Counted from the stretch's first letter, positions 36,886-47,690 are shown. The stretch is DNA of 64,000 bases from Syntrophales bacterium (GCA_026417625.1 JAOACW010000001.1:1-64000); one strand, 5' to 3'. The notes: generated by a model from the letters alone, not told the origin. Made by a program: numbers and translations.

Positions 36886-37356
36886 TCAAACCACTACTTC
36901 CAAATGGGCCTTTACGACTAACGACCTAGGTATACGATACGCGCGATCCTTAACCTGTACCAGTAGAATCTTCCCCTCAGGTTCATCAAGATACGCCACA
37001 AGTTCCCCGTGAAAATTTCTTATTCCCTCTACTGGAACATGAGTCTGCACGTGAACTCTTTGTCCTTGATAACGGACAAAATCCTTATCGCGCACAAGAG
37101 GTCTGTTAACCCCTGGAGAAGAAACCTCCAAGATGTACGATCCAGGGGGTATATCGTGCACATCGAGGATATCTCCCACAAGATCACTTATCCTGGCACA
37201 ATCATCAACACTCACAGAACCGTTTTCTTTATCAAGATAAAGTCGCACAAGCCAGCGGGATTTCATCCTCAAACATTCAACCTGAATTATCTCCATCCCC
37301 TGGGCTTCTACAACGGGTTCAATAATCTCCTGTATTTTCACACTGTAGTTATCCAT
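36886..37356 (-). CDS. rimP: Ribosome maturation factor RimP
   Basis: Needed for 30S maturation. The ATG at 37356 with AAGGAG nine bases upstream gives 156 residues starting MDNYSVKIQEIIEPVVEAQG, the normal RimP N-terminus; VSSPGVNRPLVRDKDFVRY is the family hallmark. A longer reading to 37491 would run through the terminator hairpin and is rejected. First gene of the rimP-nusA-infB operon; a promoter-like sequence and an intrinsic-terminator hairpin precede it. Confidence 0.96.
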   Translation of the reverse strand: MDNYSVKIQEIIEPVVEAQGMEIIQVECLRMKSRWLVRLYLDKENGSVSVDDCARISDLVGDILDVHDIPPGSYILEVSSPGVNRPLVRDKDFVRYQGQRVHVQTHVPVEGIRNFHGELVAYLDEPEGKILLVQVKDRAYRIPRSLVVKAHLEVVV

Positions 37357-37372
37357 TAACACCACTCCTTTG

Positions 37373-37400
37373 AAAAAAAAAGTGGGCTTTGCCCACTTCC
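37373..37400 (-). terminator. Intrinsic terminator between tRNA-Gly and rimP
   Basis: On the minus strand AGTGGGC-AAA-GCCCACT, a seven-pair stem with a three-base loop, is followed by nine or more T. It may end the tRNA-Gly transcript, or act as an attenuator for the rimP operon because a promoter-like element lies between it and the tRNA. RimP starts 17 bases after it. Confidence 0.85.
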
Positions 37401-37430
37401 ACGAAAAATTAACTTCCGAAAATTTTTTAT

Positions 37431-37459
37431 ATGTTACCACACAAAAAATGCTAACGCAA
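37431..37459 (-). promoter_or_regulatory. Candidate promoter for the rimP-nusA-infB operon
   Basis: TTGCGT at 37459-37454, 17-base spacer, TAACAT at 37436-37431 with a TGG just before it (extended -10). The start would be near 37424, upstream of the terminator hairpin. Confidence 0.35.
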
Positions 37460-37494
37460 GCAAAAAAGCGGGAAACAATCCAATGAAACATTTA

Positions 37495-37566
37495 AGCGGG
37501 CGATGGGAATCGAACCCACGACGTCCAGCTTGGGAAGCTGGCATTCTTCCGCTGAATTACGCCCGC
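37495..37566 (-). tRNA. tRNA-Gly, anticodon CCC
   Basis: The minus strand folds as a cloverleaf: acceptor GCGGGCG/CGCCCGC, D-stem ATTC/GAAT, anticodon stem CCAGC/GCTGG around TTCCCAA, T-arm GTGGG-TTCGATT-CCCAT. Anticodon CCC reads GGG. The discriminator is T and no CCA is encoded, unlike the tRNA-Pro here. It is 30 bases downstream of hisD on the same strand, so it may be cotranscribed with that gene. Confidence 0.97.
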
Positions 37567-37596
37567 ACTTTCAAACCGGATATTAACCAATCCCTC

Positions 37597-38895
37597 TCAT
37601 TTGTCAAGGTTTTTCCCACAAAGTCTCACCTTAGCAGCCCCTGCATGACCACTCAAACCTTCAATTTTCGCAAATCTCTCCGCTTTCGGTCCGTACATAC
37701 GAAAAGCGTTTTCCGAAAAGGAAAGAACACTTATACGTTTGACAAAATCGTAAACTCCGAGTGGTGAAGAAAAACGAGCACTACCTGCCGTTGGTAAAAT
37801 GTGATTCGGACCGGCCAGATAATCCCCCAAAACTTCGGGCGTCCACGAACCTAGAAACACAGCCCCGGCACTTCTCACACAAGAAAGCAATTCCTCGGGA
37901 TGGTCCACAAGTAACTCAAGATGCTCTGGTGCGAAATCGTTAGCAAGTGCCATTGCTTCAGTTAGATCCCTAGTAACTATCAATGCCCCGTACCTCTCTA
38001 GGGATCGTCGCGCCACATCACATTTCAAACTTTCCAGCTGTCTTTTTACCTCCTTCAACACATCCATCGCATATGCTTCAGAAGGGGTTAGCAGAACAGC
38101 ACATGCCCTTTCGTCATGTTCCGCCTGTGCAATAAGATCAGCAGCGGCATAAGACGGTGGTGATGTACCGTCTCCAATGATCAAAACCTCACTAGGCCCA
38201 GCAATAGAATCGATGTCTACAGCCCCAAAGACCACCTTTTTTGCCGCCGCTACATATACATTTCCCGGACCTACAATCTTGTCAACCCTTGGGATCGACT
38301 CCGTACCGAAAGCCATAGCAGCAACAGCCTGAGCACCACCTACCTTGAAGAACGCATCCACCTCCACAAGCAGAGCGGCATAAGCTACATAAGGATCAAC
38401 CTCTTCCCCACGCACAGGTGAACATACGATTATTTCATTCACACCCGCTACACGTGCAGGTATTGCCGCCATTAGGAGTGTCGATGGGTAAGACGCAAGC
38501 CCCCCGGGTACATAAATCCCTACCCTGTTAAGGGGAACAATTCTCTGACCTAAAAGGATTCCATCATCTTCGTAAACCCAGTTTTTCTCAACCTGATGGC
38601 AGTGATACTTTCTTATCCTACTTGCTGCCAGCTCCAAAATCTCTCTGTCTTCCGTTGACAGCCGGGACGCCAAGTAGTTGAGTTCCTCCTTGGAGCAAAG
38701 AACACTACGGGAATCAATATAGTGCCCCTCGAACCTCAAGGTGTAATCAAATAGCGCAGCATCACCTTTGACCGCCACCTCCCTTACGATTTCTTCAACC
38801 TGGGACAAAACATCACCGAAGATTATATCGCGTCTTTCCACTAAAGCCCTGAAGAAAACCCCGAAGTCCGAACTATCAGTTTTTATAAGTTTCAC
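37597..38895 (-). CDS. hisD: Histidinol dehydrogenase
   Basis: Zinc enzyme that oxidises histidinol to histidine in two NAD-dependent steps. [59 protein letters not shown] and [13 protein letters not shown] are the family signatures. 432 residues. GTG start at 38895 with AAGGA upstream, three bases after murA. Confidence 0.97.
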   Translation of the reverse strand: MKLIKTDSSDFGVFFRALVERRDIIFGDVLSQVEEIVREVAVKGDAALFDYTLRFEGHYIDSRSVLCSKEELNYLASRLSTEDREILELAASRIRKYHCHQVEKNWVYEDDGILLGQRIVPLNRVGIYVPGGLASYPSTLLMAAIPARVAGVNEIIVCSPVRGEEVDPYVAYAALLVEVDAFFKVGGAQAVAAMAFGTESIPRVDKIVGPGNVYVAAAKKVVFGAVDIDSIAGPSEVLIIGDGTSPPSYAAADLIAQAEHDERACAVLLTPSEAYAMDVLKEVKRQLESLKCDVARRSLERYGALIVTRDLTEAMALANDFAPEHLELLVDHPEELLSCVRSAGAVFLGSWTPEVLGDYLAGPNHILPTAGSARFSSPLGVYDFVKRISVLSFSENAFRMYGPKAERFAKIEGLSGHAGAAKVRLCGKNLDK

Positions 38896-38898
38896 GAT

Positions 38899-40149
38899 CT
38901 ATTCCTTGACCCGCTCGATATTTGCTCCGAGCGAACGAAATTTTATCTCAAGTGCCTCATAGCCCCTATCAAGATGATAAATTCGAGAAACTGTGGTAGT
39001 CCCTTCCGCAGCTAGCCCTGCAAGGACCAAACACGCGGAAGCCCTCAGATCTGTCGCCATAACTGGTGCCCCTTTCAATCGATTGACTCCTCGAACAATC
39101 GCATTGTTACCTTGGATTACTATGTCAGCTCCCATTCTCATCAGCTCACATACGTGCATAAAACGGTTCTCAAAGACCGTCTCCGTTATCACACTCAAAC
39201 CGGAACCCACACACATGAGCGCCATAAACTGTGCCTGCAGATCAGTGGGAAAGCCAGGGTAAGGTAACGTTTTTATGTCAACACTGTATATGTCTCCACC
39301 CACTGCCCGTACCGTTTTATCCCATACCTCGATCTTCACTCCGGCATCCCGAAGCTTTGCAAATAGGGCAGAATGGTGACTTGGCTCACAATCCCTTATA
39401 ACTATATCACCACGAGTTATACCGGCTGCAATCATAAACGTTCCCGCTTCGATACGATCCGGAATCACTTCTCCTTCAACGGGATGAAGGGAACGCACTC
39501 CATCAATCCTTATAACATCTGTACCCTCACCAAAGATCCTCGCACCCATACCTTTGAGAATTTGGGCGAGATTTACTACCTCTGGTTCCTTTGCAGCATT
39601 TTTTATTATAGTTGTACCATCCGCAAGGCAAGCAGCCATCATGATATTCTCCGTCCCCGTCACCGTCGGTATATCAAAGTAAATATTAGCACCTTTTAAA
39701 CGACTAGCCTTAGCCTCCACATACCCATCATTGAGGGAAACTTCCGCCCCCATCTCCTGAAGGGCCTTTATATGTAAATTCACAGGTCTCGCACCTATAG
39801 CGCACCCTCCCGGAAGGGAAACCCTTGCCTCCCCCATTCGAGCAACTAGGGGACCTAGTACCAGTATAGATGCCCGCATGGTACGCACAAGATCGTAAGA
39901 AGCTTCCACAGAAATAATATCTTCACTATTCACTCTGAGCGTCCCACCACAATCTTCAAATTTCACTCCCAAAGTGGAGAGGAGTTTTTTAATGGTACGT
40001 ATATCCCCAAGGTCAGGTATCCGGTGAAAAATATGCCAACCTTGCGCTAGCAAAGAGGAAACTACTATGGGTAACGCTGCATTCTTTGCGCCACTGTTGT
40101 AAACTTCCCCTTTAAGTGGGGTACCTCCGTGTATAACAATCTTCTCCAT
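38899..40149 (-). CDS. murA: UDP-N-acetylglucosamine 1-carboxyvinyltransferase
   Basis: First committed step of peptidoglycan synthesis. [16 protein letters not shown] at the N-terminus, and Cys116 in [15 protein letters not shown], the residue that fosfomycin alkylates; its presence predicts sensitivity at the target level. [17 protein letters not shown] and HLDRGYE occur near the C-terminus. 416 residues. GGAAGG precedes the ATG; two bases after prmC. Confidence 0.97.
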   Translation of the reverse strand: MEKIVIHGGTPLKGEVYNSGAKNAALPIVVSSLLAQGWHIFHRIPDLGDIRTIKKLLSTLGVKFEDCGGTLRVNSEDIISVEASYDLVRTMRASILVLGPLVARMGEARVSLPGGCAIGARPVNLHIKALQEMGAEVSLNDGYVEAKASRLKGANIYFDIPTVTGTENIMMAACLADGTTIIKNAAKEPEVVNLAQILKGMGARIFGEGTDVIRIDGVRSLHPVEGEVIPDRIEAGTFMIAAGITRGDIVIRDCEPSHHSALFAKLRDAGVKIEVWDKTVRAVGGDIYSVDIKTLPYPGFPTDLQAQFMALMCVGSGLSVITETVFENRFMHVCELMRMGADIVIQGNNAIVRGVNRLKGAPVMATDLRASACLVLAGLAAEGTTTVSRIYHLDRGYEALEIKFRSLGANIERVKE

Positions 40150-40151
40150 AA

Positions 40152-41012
40152 CTACCTTCCCTTTCTTGCAATAATCACCCTGTCGAATCCACTATAGTCC
40201 TTTCTTATCTCAATATCGGTGTAGTTTTCCACTATTAACATCTCCCGTATTCGATCTCCCTGGTCATAATTGATTTCCATCAAAACCCATCCCCCCTCCT
40301 TAAGACACAAGTTAGCCTCCTTTACAATCCTCCTATAATAAAACAAACCATCCGTCCCACCCTTGAAGGCTATCGGCGGTTCATACACCGTAATGCTAGG
40401 AGACAGATTATCATATACCTCATCGGGAATGTAAGGGGGATTGGAAACCAAAATATCGAAAAGCTTGCGAAAAGGCTGTGTCAAATCTCCCACTACGAAG
40501 TAAACTTTGCTGGAGAGACCAAGTTCTCGAGCGTTATCATTTGCAACGTGAATTGCCTCTTGCGATATATCCACACCGTATACACGAACAGGGGCATCTT
40601 TCAATTCCCAAGCTATAGCCAGAGCTATAGCCCCACTTCCCGTGCCAATGTCGAGTATGCGTAGAAATCCATTCCAACTTCCCGAAACAACACGCAATAC
40701 TTCACCGACCAGATGTTCCGTCTCCGGCCGGGGAATCATTACATGCCTGTTAACTCGTAGGTTCAAAGTCCAGAACTCCTTCCTCCCCACAATATAGGCG
40801 ACAGGTTCCCAAGCGAGACGCCTCTCTAAAAGACTTTTGTATATATTCCACTGCTCCTCTGGAAGCACATCCCCAATGTGAGAGTAAAGGTAGGTTCTGT
40901 CTTTGTTTATCACGTGGGAGAGAAGAACTTCAGCATCCAGGCGGGGTGAAGGAATCCCATTGCCTTGAAGCAATATGGTTCCTTTTCTTAGCGCCTCCCG
41001 GAAGGTAACCAT
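40152..41012 (-). CDS. prmC: Peptide chain release factor N5-glutamine methyltransferase
   Basis: Methylates the Gln of the GGQ motif in release factors. [16 protein letters not shown] is the AdoMet site and VSNPPYIPD the catalytic NPPY motif; 286 residues with the helical N-terminal domain ([13 protein letters not shown]). It directly follows its substrate gene prfA, the classic arrangement. Confidence 0.97.
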   Translation of the reverse strand: MVTFREALRKGTILLQGNGIPSPRLDAEVLLSHVINKDRTYLYSHIGDVLPEEQWNIYKSLLERRLAWEPVAYIVGRKEFWTLNLRVNRHVMIPRPETEHLVGEVLRVVSGSWNGFLRILDIGTGSGAIALAIAWELKDAPVRVYGVDISQEAIHVANDNARELGLSSKVYFVVGDLTQPFRKLFDILVSNPPYIPDEVYDNLSPSITVYEPPIAFKGGTDGLFYYRRIVKEANLCLKEGGWVLMEINYDQGDRIREMLIVENYTDIEIRKDYSGFDRVIIARKGR

Positions 41013-41050
41013 GAATGTTTCCGGTCACAAGTGGAGCAAAACACATACCC

Positions 41051-42121
41051 TCATGCTGCCGCAGACCGTAACGCCTCGGCCTGAAAATGTGTGATGAGGG
41101 CATCAATCATAGGTTGAATCTCTCCGTCCAAAAAAGATTCAAGGTTGTAAAGTGTAAGTCCTATACGGTGATCGGTTACTCTCCCCTGGGGAAAATTATA
41201 AGTCCTTATCCTCTCGCTTCTATCCCCACTTCCAATCTGACTTCTCCTAGCCTGGGAGATCTCTTCCTGCTGCTTCTTTACCATTCTATCGAGAAGTCGC
41301 GCTCTCAACACCTTCATTGCCTTAGCCTTATTTTTGAGCTGTGACTTCTCATCCTGGCATGTCACAACTATCCCCGTCGGTATGTGAGTAATCCTCACTG
41401 CAGAATCCGTCGTATTAACACTCTGACCACCGTGACCGCTGGAGTGGAATACATCTATCCTTAAATCGTCCGGATCTATTGTAATCTCTATTTCCTCAGC
41501 CTCAGGGAGTATTGCAACCGTTACTGTGGAGGTATGTATCCTGCCTTGGGTCTCCGTAATAGGTATCCTCTGCACCCGATGGACCCCACTTTCGTACTTA
41601 AGTCGACTGTACGCCCCTCTACCTTCAATAGATGCTATTATTTCTTTGAAACCACCCAATCCACCAGAAGGAGAACTGCTTATAACCTCTACCCTCCAGC
41701 CAACAGACTCTGCATAACGGGCATACATCCGGAAAAGATCACCTGCAAAAAGCGCTGCTTCCTCCCCTCCAGTACCCGCCCTTATTTCCAGAATCACGTT
41801 TTTCTCGTCGTTGGGATCCTTAGGCAAAAGAAGCAGTTTCAAACGCTCTTCCAACTCAGAAAGACGGAACTTAAGGAGGGGGAGTTCTTCTTTGACAATC
41901 TCTTTTAATTCCGGGTCATTTTCTCTAAGAATCCTCTGGTACTCTCCAATTTGATTCGTTACCCCAACGTACTCTCTCCAGGTGCTAACTAGATCGGTAA
42001 GATCCGCATGTTCCTTTGCGTACTTTTGATACAGTGAAGGCTTGGCGATCACCTCAGGATCACTGAGCAGTGTCTCAAGCTTTAAATAGTAAACTTCGAT
42101 TTCCCGCAACTTCTCAAACAT
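41051..42121 (-). CDS. prfA: Peptide chain release factor 1
   Basis: Reads UAA and UAG stops. [17 protein letters not shown] holds the GGQ peptidyl-hydrolase motif; [16 protein letters not shown] contains the region where RF1 has its PxT anticodon (PIT here is shortly before the expected site). 356 residues from ATG at 42121, which has GGAAAG nine bases upstream; a TTG at 42142 would add seven. Between rpmE and prmC. Confidence 0.97.
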   Translation of the reverse strand: MFEKLREIEVYYLKLETLLSDPEVIAKPSLYQKYAKEHADLTDLVSTWREYVGVTNQIGEYQRILRENDPELKEIVKEELPLLKFRLSELEERLKLLLLPKDPNDEKNVILEIRAGTGGEEAALFAGDLFRMYARYAESVGWRVEVISSSPSGGLGGFKEIIASIEGRGAYSRLKYESGVHRVQRIPITETQGRIHTSTVTVAILPEAEEIEITIDPDDLRIDVFHSSGHGGQSVNTTDSAVRITHIPTGIVVTCQDEKSQLKNKAKAMKVLRARLLDRMVKKQQEEISQARRSQIGSGDRSERIRTYNFPQGRVTDHRIGLTLYNLESFLDGEIQPMIDALITHFQAEALRSAAA

Positions 42122-42153
42122 AGAAACAGACTTTCCGTTCAATTAAAATTACC

Positions 42154-42363
42154 TCAATCATTCTGAGTCTGTCCGTATTTTTTCCTGAAACGCTCCACTC
42201 TTCCAGCTGTATCCACAATCTTCTGTTTTCCCGTCATGAAGGGGTGGCACCGCGAGCATATCTCTACCTTTATATCCTTTTTTGTGGATCGTGTTTCAAT
42301 TACATTTCCACAAACACACGTTATTGTTGTCTTTTCGTACTTGGGATGAATATCTTTTTTCAT
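42154..42363 (-). CDS. rpmE: Ribosomal protein bL31 (zinc type)
   Basis: The 69-residue protein has CVCG near residue 16 and CSRCHPF near 37, the zinc-binding cysteines of the C-plus form, then [17 protein letters not shown]. Ribosome site CGGAGG upstream of the ATG. Retention of all cysteines implies this is the zinc-replete paralogue. Confidence 0.96.
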   Translation of the reverse strand: MKKDIHPKYEKTTITCVCGNVIETRSTKKDIKVEICSRCHPFMTGKQKIVDTAGRVERFRKKYGQTQND

Positions 42364-42407
42364 GACCCTAAAATCCTCCGTATAATATTCTGACAGTTAG
42401 ACTTGCC

Positions 42408-42436
42408 TTGATATTTTATACGAAAACAGTTTGCAA
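42408..42436 (-). promoter_or_regulatory. Candidate promoter for rpmE-prfA
   Basis: TTGCAA at 42436-42431, 17-base spacer, TATCAA at 42413-42408, in the 93-base gap between rho and rpmE. Confidence 0.3.
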
Positions 42437-42456
42437 GGAAAAATTTATATGAAGTT

Positions 42457-43821
42457 CTATTGATTCATGGAGTCTAAAAATTTTTGGTTCGTTTCCGTCT
42501 TACGGATCTTCTCGATTATAAACTCCATCGCCTCTATGGGGTTCATCTCCTGTAACAACCTCCGGAGAATCCAAATACGATTCAGATTCTGCTTCGGAAT
42601 AAGGAGCTCTTCCTTCCTAGTTCCTGACCTTATCAGATCAAAAGCAGGGAATATACGCCTATCAGCAATACGTCTATCAAGGTGAAGCTCCATATTACCC
42701 GTACCCTTGAATTCCTCAAAGATAACCTCATCCATTCTGCTACCGGTGTCAATAAGAGCTGTGGCAATTATTGTAAGGGAACCTCCATTCTCTATATTAC
42801 GGGCAGCACCAAAGAATCGTTTCGGTTTGTGAAGCGCATTGGAATCAACCCCACCAGAAAGAACCTTACCGCTCGGAGGAACCACCGCATTGTAAGCTCT
42901 AGCCAAACGGGTAATGCTATCCAGAAGGATAACCACATCTCTCTTATGCTCCACAAGCCTCTTTGCCTTTTCAATAACCATTTCCGCTACCTGGACGTGC
43001 CGTGTCGCCGGCTCGTCAAACGTGGAAGAAATTACCTCCCCTTTTACACTACGCTGCATATCCGTCACTTCTTCCGGCCTCTCATCTATAAGGAGCACAA
43101 TGAGTACGATCTCTGGATGATTGATAGAAATACTTTGGGCAATCTCTTGTAAGAGCATGGTCTTACCCGCACGTGGTGGGGAAACGATGAGTGCACGCTG
43201 TCCCTTCCCGATAGGAGTGAAAAGATCCATAATCCTTGTAGATATATTTTCTGGATTGGCCTCAAGATTTATCCTCTCCATCGGATATAGAGGAGTGAGA
43301 TTATCGAAGAGAATCTTATCCCGCGCCACCTCCGGTGGCTCAAAATTCACCGTGTCTACCTTTAGAAGAGCAAAATACTTCTCCCCTTCCTTCGGTGGTC
43401 TTACCTCTCCGGAGATAGTGTCACCCGTACGTAAGTTGAAGCGTCTTATCTGAGATGGAGAAACGTAAATATCATCAGGACTCGGAAGATAATTGTAATC
43501 TACAGCTCTCAAAAAACCAAAACCATCAGGCAGAATTTCCAACACCCCCGTGGCTGAAATTACACCGTTTTTCTCTGCCTGCGCCTGAAGAATGGAAAAT
43601 ATCAAGTCCTGACGACGCATACCACTGGCATTTGGGACATTTAGATCCCTTGCAAGATTTGCCAGTTCACTTATGGGCAACCTCTTTATGTCCTCGATGT
43701 TTATATGGAGTTTCTCTTTAGGCTGAGGTGCCGCAATAGCCGCCTCTGATTGCGGTTGTACCTGTGTTGTTTCTGCTACCGGAGGAGCAGCAACCGCTGC
43801 TTCAACATTCTTCTTTCTCAT
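42457..43821 (-). CDS. rho: Transcription termination factor Rho
   Basis: Hexameric RNA helicase. After an Ala/Gln/Pro-rich tail of about 35 residues come the N-terminal helical domain ([10 protein letters not shown]), the RNA-binding OB domain ([22 protein letters not shown]) and the ATPase with [15 protein letters not shown] (Walker A), [11 protein letters not shown] (Walker B region) and [14 protein letters not shown]. 454 residues. A strong promoter lies upstream, giving a leader of about 95 nt. Confidence 0.98.
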   Translation of the reverse strand: MRKKNVEAAVAAPPVAETTQVQPQSEAAIAAPQPKEKLHINIEDIKRLPISELANLARDLNVPNASGMRRQDLIFSILQAQAEKNGVISATGVLEILPDGFGFLRAVDYNYLPSPDDIYVSPSQIRRFNLRTGDTISGEVRPPKEGEKYFALLKVDTVNFEPPEVARDKILFDNLTPLYPMERINLEANPENISTRIMDLFTPIGKGQRALIVSPPRAGKTMLLQEIAQSISINHPEIVLIVLLIDERPEEVTDMQRSVKGEVISSTFDEPATRHVQVAEMVIEKAKRLVEHKRDVVILLDSITRLARAYNAVVPPSGKVLSGGVDSNALHKPKRFFGAARNIENGGSLTIIATALIDTGSRMDEVIFEEFKGTGNMELHLDRRIADRRIFPAFDLIRSGTRKEELLIPKQNLNRIWILRRLLQEMNPIEAMEFIIEKIRKTETNQKFLDSMNQ

Positions 43822-43923
43822 GACTATAACTCAAATCGTTTAAGTTTCGGGATTATGCCTGGATAGTTTCACTTTGATTTGAACTGCCAAAAGGGAGGAA
43901 AACCGCCTTTTGAAGTCGCGATT

Positions 43924-43952
43924 TATATAAAACATCAAACCTCTCCTGTCAA
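43924..43952 (-). promoter_or_regulatory. Promoter for rho
   Basis: Perfect TTGACA at 43952-43947, 17-base spacer, TATATA at 43929-43924. The -35 box overlaps the stop codon region of the upstream gene. The leader contains a seven-pair inverted repeat (CAAAAGG/CCTTTTG, about 43889-43913) that might fold, but no T-run follows. Confidence 0.65.
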
Positions 43953-44767
43953 GTGTTTTTTAACAATATAAAGCTTGTTTGACGTCCAGTGCGCGCTCCG
44001 TCCCGCCGATAAGAAAAAAAATGATCACTATTACAAAACGTACAAATTTTTATCGCATCGATGTTACACTCGAGAACTCCTTTCGCGATGAGCTGTACTC
44101 TATTGACACCTTGAAGGTCAACATACCAGTGTCCCGGGCGGAATGACGGCACTATATACTCCTCCTTCAACCATGGAAGAAGTTTTTCGTGCACATAACC
44201 ATCGATCTCATAACAGCACAACCCAATGGAAGGTCCCATCGTTACAATAACATTTGCCGGATCTGTTCCAAAATGGTTTCTCATCACATCCACAACTTTC
44301 CCAGAAATGTTCAGCGCTGTCCCTCGCCAGCCTGCATGTACAACGGCTATCACTCTCTCTACTGAATCTACGAAAAGTAGGGGAATACAATCAGCGGTAT
44401 CGACACACAGGGCTACCCCTCCGCATCGTGTAACGATGGCATCACCTTCAAGTTCATGGTTATCTTTCATTTTACTATCCCAAATGATAATACCATCGCC
44501 GTGCACCTGCACAGGTTTTAAAAACTGTTCCCTCCTTAATCCAAATGCTTCGGCAATTGCAGACCAGTTTCCTACAACAAATTTTTCATTATCACACGTT
44601 CTAGTACTTGAATTTAAGAAATCTTCGGGACCAACATTCATTTCAGCACCACGCCCACAAAAAGCGTGCTCCACGAAACCCAATGTTAAAATCCTCAAAG
44701 AACGGATGAAGAATCCGCCCCCTCTAATTATTACCTCCCAGTTTACACCATTCCCATCAAGACACAT
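43949..44767 (-). CDS. pgeF: Multicopper-type purine nucleoside phosphorylase family (YfiH/PgeF)
   Basis: AVVHAGWRGTALNISG and VTMGPSIGLCCYEI carry the His and Cys metal ligands of the DUF152 family, and CVDTADCIPLLF the third region. Members act on purine nucleosides, and E. coli PgeF (YfiH) corrects peptidoglycan editing errors. 272 residues. It overlaps rluD by 11 bases, the widely conserved rluD-yfiH pairing. Confidence 0.93.
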   Translation of the reverse strand: MCLDGNGVNWEVIIRGGGFFIRSLRILTLGFVEHAFCGRGAEMNVGPEDFLNSSTRTCDNEKFVVGNWSAIAEAFGLRREQFLKPVQVHGDGIIIWDSKMKDNHELEGDAIVTRCGGVALCVDTADCIPLLFVDSVERVIAVVHAGWRGTALNISGKVVDVMRNHFGTDPANVIVTMGPSIGLCCYEIDGYVHEKLLPWLKEEYIVPSFRPGHWYVDLQGVNRVQLIAKGVLECNIDAIKICTFCNSDHFFSYRRDGARTGRQTSFILLKNT

Positions 44768-45746
44768 CGCTTAAAGAATCCTTTTTCATCCTTAAGAAAA
44801 CCAATAAGTCTCCCATATCATCAGGTAACGGTGCTACAAAATCCATTGTGTGTTTACTAATAGGGTGCACAATAGAAATCATGGAAGCGTGAAGGGCCTG
44901 TCTCTTCATCTTAAGTAAATGTTCCTGTGTAACCCTATCTCCATAAAAAACAACCTTCCTCCTACTACCGTATACCTGATCACCTACAATAGGATGACCT
45001 ATAGCTTTCAGATGCACTCTAATCTGATGTGTTCTTCCAGTCAGGGTCTCCACGCTAAGCAGCGTACAACACCCAAATCTCTCAATCACTTTCCACCTTG
45101 TAATCGCCTCCTTGCCATGACTAATTCTTACGGACATGAACCTCCTTTTCACAGGATGCCTACCGATGGGAAGATCAACAAGACCTTCGTCTTTCTCCAT
45201 GTCTCCGTATACTAGGGCGTAGTAAACCTTTTTAACTCGCCTGTCCCTGAACTGTTTCGCCAGACCTTCATGGGCTTCATCGGTCTTAGCTACAACAAGC
45301 ACCCCTGATGTATCCTTGTCCAGCCTATGGACTATACCTGGTCTGAGGACACCTCCAATACCCGAAAGATCCCGGCAATGATAAAGCAACGCATTCACCA
45401 AGGTGCCGCTCGAATTTCCTGCTCCGGGATGAACAACCATTCCCGGAGGCTTATTTACCACCATCATGTAAGGATCTTCATAAAGGATCTTAATGGGAAT
45501 GTTCTCGGGCACTAATTCGCACGGCCGAACTTCCAGCGGCATTACAAAAACCGCCTCTCCCGCTTTCAGACGCCTCGAAGGTTTCACAACTCTCCCATCT
45601 ATTGAAACTTTACCCTCTCTGATAGCCCTGATAATAGCTGCGCGGGACAACGTTTTTGCCTTACGACTGAGGAAAATATCCACCCTAGTTCCCGCATCAC
45701 AATCCGTGACTGTAAAGACTTTACCTTCTCCTGGCGTCAAATTCAT
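44757..45746 (-). CDS. rluD: 23S rRNA pseudouridine synthase, RluD-like
   Basis: N-terminal S4 RNA-binding domain (RVDIFLSRKAKTLSRAAIIR) and an RluA-type catalytic domain with Asp143 in HRLDKDTSGVLVVAK. GRTHQIRVHLKAIGHPIVGD is the conserved second motif. 329 residues. RluD modifies helix 69 of 23S rRNA. Overlaps the radical SAM gene by four bases and pgeF by 11. Confidence 0.95.
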   Translation of the reverse strand: MNLTPGEGKVFTVTDCDAGTRVDIFLSRKAKTLSRAAIIRAIREGKVSIDGRVVKPSRRLKAGEAVFVMPLEVRPCELVPENIPIKILYEDPYMMVVNKPPGMVVHPGAGNSSGTLVNALLYHCRDLSGIGGVLRPGIVHRLDKDTSGVLVVAKTDEAHEGLAKQFRDRRVKKVYYALVYGDMEKDEGLVDLPIGRHPVKRRFMSVRISHGKEAITRWKVIERFGCCTLLSVETLTGRTHQIRVHLKAIGHPIVGDQVYGSRRKVVFYGDRVTQEHLLKMKRQALHASMISIVHPISKHTMDFVAPLPDDMGDLLVFLRMKKDSLSDVS

Positions 45747-46987
45747 CTCTGTCTCCGACAGAAATCGCGGAAGTTGTTCACCGCTGTGAAAAATTCCCTC
45801 ATTAAAACGACCCAGATGTAACGACCCCTTTCTGTAAGCACAATAGCTCCATTTTTAAATCTTATACATCCCGCAAGAGCAAAAGCTACTAACTCCCACA
45901 AAAGATTGAACCAGGGAAAACTCCCGTATTTTTCAACAAAAAATCCAATTGGTACAGACGTACTAAACAGTCTCATGAGGAAATCATAACGCACCCTATC
46001 CCTGATGCCAAAAACACGTCTGGCAAAAATCGGCAAGCGATTTTCTTCGACTATACTTATGTAGAGTGGAATGTTAAAGTTATTGGCGTAACACACACCC
46101 TCCAGGTATCCGATAGAACCACTACCAACTCCAGCATACTCATCGTAATCCACAATATACTCGTCCACCATCGATGACCCCTTCGTAAAACACCAAGCGG
46201 TCGAAAATGTGTAACGATCCAAAAGGATCCCTGTGATCCTTTTGTAAAACGACTCCTCCTTATCGTAGCGCACCCTACCCCAAGCTCTCTCCACCTGCTC
46301 TTTTGTGGAATCACTAACCATCAGAGGATAATACGTAATCTGATCCAAACCTAGAGAAAGAAGAACATTTAAGTCATTATTGAGCATTTCCGTTGTCTGT
46401 GAAGGAAAATTAAACATCATATCTGCGTTGATAGTGGGAAAGCTACCAACTACACTCCCAACCCTGTGGGCTATTTCAGCACCACTTCCGTAATTATCAA
46501 AACGGCCCATTTCCCTTAATAGTTTGTCATTAAAACTCTGGACACCCACAGACAAACGATCCACACCGGCTTCTTTAAGAATCTTTATGTGGCGATCATT
46601 TAAATGATTGGGGTTGGTCTCTACAGAAACCTCCCGTATCGGGAAAAAACGCCTAACAACCGACAGTGTCTCTGCGAGTTCCTCCACCATAATAGTAGGA
46701 GTACCACCACCCACATACACACCGTGGAACAGGTACCCTCTTTCCCTATATAAACTTATCTCCTTCCTGAGAGCTGAAAAGTATAGCCGGCACAGTTCCC
46801 GGTTAAAAGGAACTCTATGAAAAGAACAGTAAGGACAGAGGCTTTCACAAAAGGGTACATGAATATAAATCAAACGCTTTCTTGCCGTACTTGCATCTGG
46901 AAGGACACCACACTCTTCATTGAAACGCAGGGCCCTCTTAAAAATCCTCTTGGCCTCAAAAGTTACTAGGCTATTCAACAGTGACAT
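45743..46987 (-). CDS. Radical SAM protein, HemW/HemN-like
   Basis: IHVPFCESLCPYCSF supplies the three cluster cysteines (47, 51, 54 from the ATG at 46987), followed by YVGGGTPT, VSVETNPNHLN, RLSVGVQSFND and the HemN-like helical C-terminus. HemN makes protoporphyrinogen anaerobically, while HemW is a haem chaperone. The sequence is more divergent than typical HemW (long FTKGSSMVDEYIVDYDEY segment), so the exact role is open. A TTG directly before the ATG is ignored. No ribosome site is seen, and a -10-like TATTCT lies six bases upstream. Confidence 0.82.
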   Translation of the reverse strand: MSLLNSLVTFEAKRIFKRALRFNEECGVLPDASTARKRLIYIHVPFCESLCPYCSFHRVPFNRELCRLYFSALRKEISLYRERGYLFHGVYVGGGTPTIMVEELAETLSVVRRFFPIREVSVETNPNHLNDRHIKILKEAGVDRLSVGVQSFNDKLLREMGRFDNYGSGAEIAHRVGSVVGSFPTINADMMFNFPSQTTEMLNNDLNVLLSLGLDQITYYPLMVSDSTKEQVERAWGRVRYDKEESFYKRITGILLDRYTFSTAWCFTKGSSMVDEYIVDYDEYAGVGSGSIGYLEGVCYANNFNIPLYISIVEENRLPIFARRVFGIRDRVRYDFLMRLFSTSVPIGFFVEKYGSFPWFNLLWELVAFALAGCIRFKNGAIVLTERGRYIWVVLMREFFTAVNNFRDFCRRQR

Positions 46988-47046
46988 CAATTTAGAATAT
47001 CAGATTAAATATCAATGAACAAGATTCTTCAATCCTCGTATTTATC

Positions 47047-47075
47047 TTGAAAGGTAGCAATGCGTATGATAAAAA
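47047..47075 (+). promoter_or_regulatory. Candidate promoter for def
   Basis: TTGAAA at 47047-47052, 17-base spacer, TAAAAA at 47070-47075. The predicted start falls within about three bases of the def ATG at 47085, and no ribosome site is visible. Confidence 0.35.
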
Positions 47076-47084
47076 GTTTATACT

Positions 47085-47690
47085 ATGAAGAACGTGCGGA
47101 TATACACACTTTGGGGTGATAATGGACTTAATAAAGAAGACACTAGGATCCTTCGGCTAAAATGTGAAGAAGTCCCTATCCCACTTGATAAAGAAACAAA
47201 AGAAGACATAAGGATCCTTAGAGAATACTTTCTCAACCGCGCAGATGCCGCTGGCTTAGCAGCCCCTCAAATCGGCATTCCAAAAAGAATCATTATATTT
47301 CGTAATCGTGGTTTCCACAAAAATGGAACCGATGATGGAACCTGGACGAAAAGGGACGTTGATATTCTTGTAAATCCCCGAATAACCCAAACGAGAGGCG
47401 AACCTGTAGTGCTATCGGAGGGATGCCTTTCATGCCCAGGTGTAAAAATCGAAATTGCCCGTTTTCCGGAAATAAAGATTCGGGCCTTCGATATGTTCGG
47501 TCAGAAGATAAACCGGAGATATTTTGACTATATAGCACGGATCGTCCAGCATGAGATAGACCATCTCGACGGGAAACTAATAGTTGATTATCTCGATGAT
47601 TTTACCGCGCCTATACAGAAAAGAGAACTTGCAACCGACGGGGAAGCACATAAATACAAAAGCAAACTGTCTAACACTACCCATCCCTGA
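47085..47690 (+). CDS. def: Peptide deformylase
   Basis: Removes formyl groups from nascent proteins. All three motifs are present: GLAAPQIG (57-64), EGCLSCPG (112-119, metal Cys) and QHEIDH (155-160, metal His pair and catalytic Glu). The 201 residues include an N-terminal extension and a polar tail. Divergent from the radical SAM gene; the ATG lacks a ribosome site and is almost at the predicted transcript start. Confidence 0.95.
   Translation: MKNVRIYTLWGDNGLNKEDTRILRLKCEEVPIPLDKETKEDIRILREYFLNRADAAGLAAPQIGIPKRIIIFRNRGFHKNGTDDGTWTKRDVDILVNPRITQTRGEPVVLSEGCLSCPGVKIEIARFPEIKIRAFDMFGQKINRRYFDYIARIVQHEIDHLDGKLIVDYLDDFTAPIQKRELATDGEAHKYKSKLSNTTHP

Noticed and set aside
44226-44774. 182-codon ORF antisense to pgeF
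   Set aside because: Opposite pgeF, whose metal motifs are complete.
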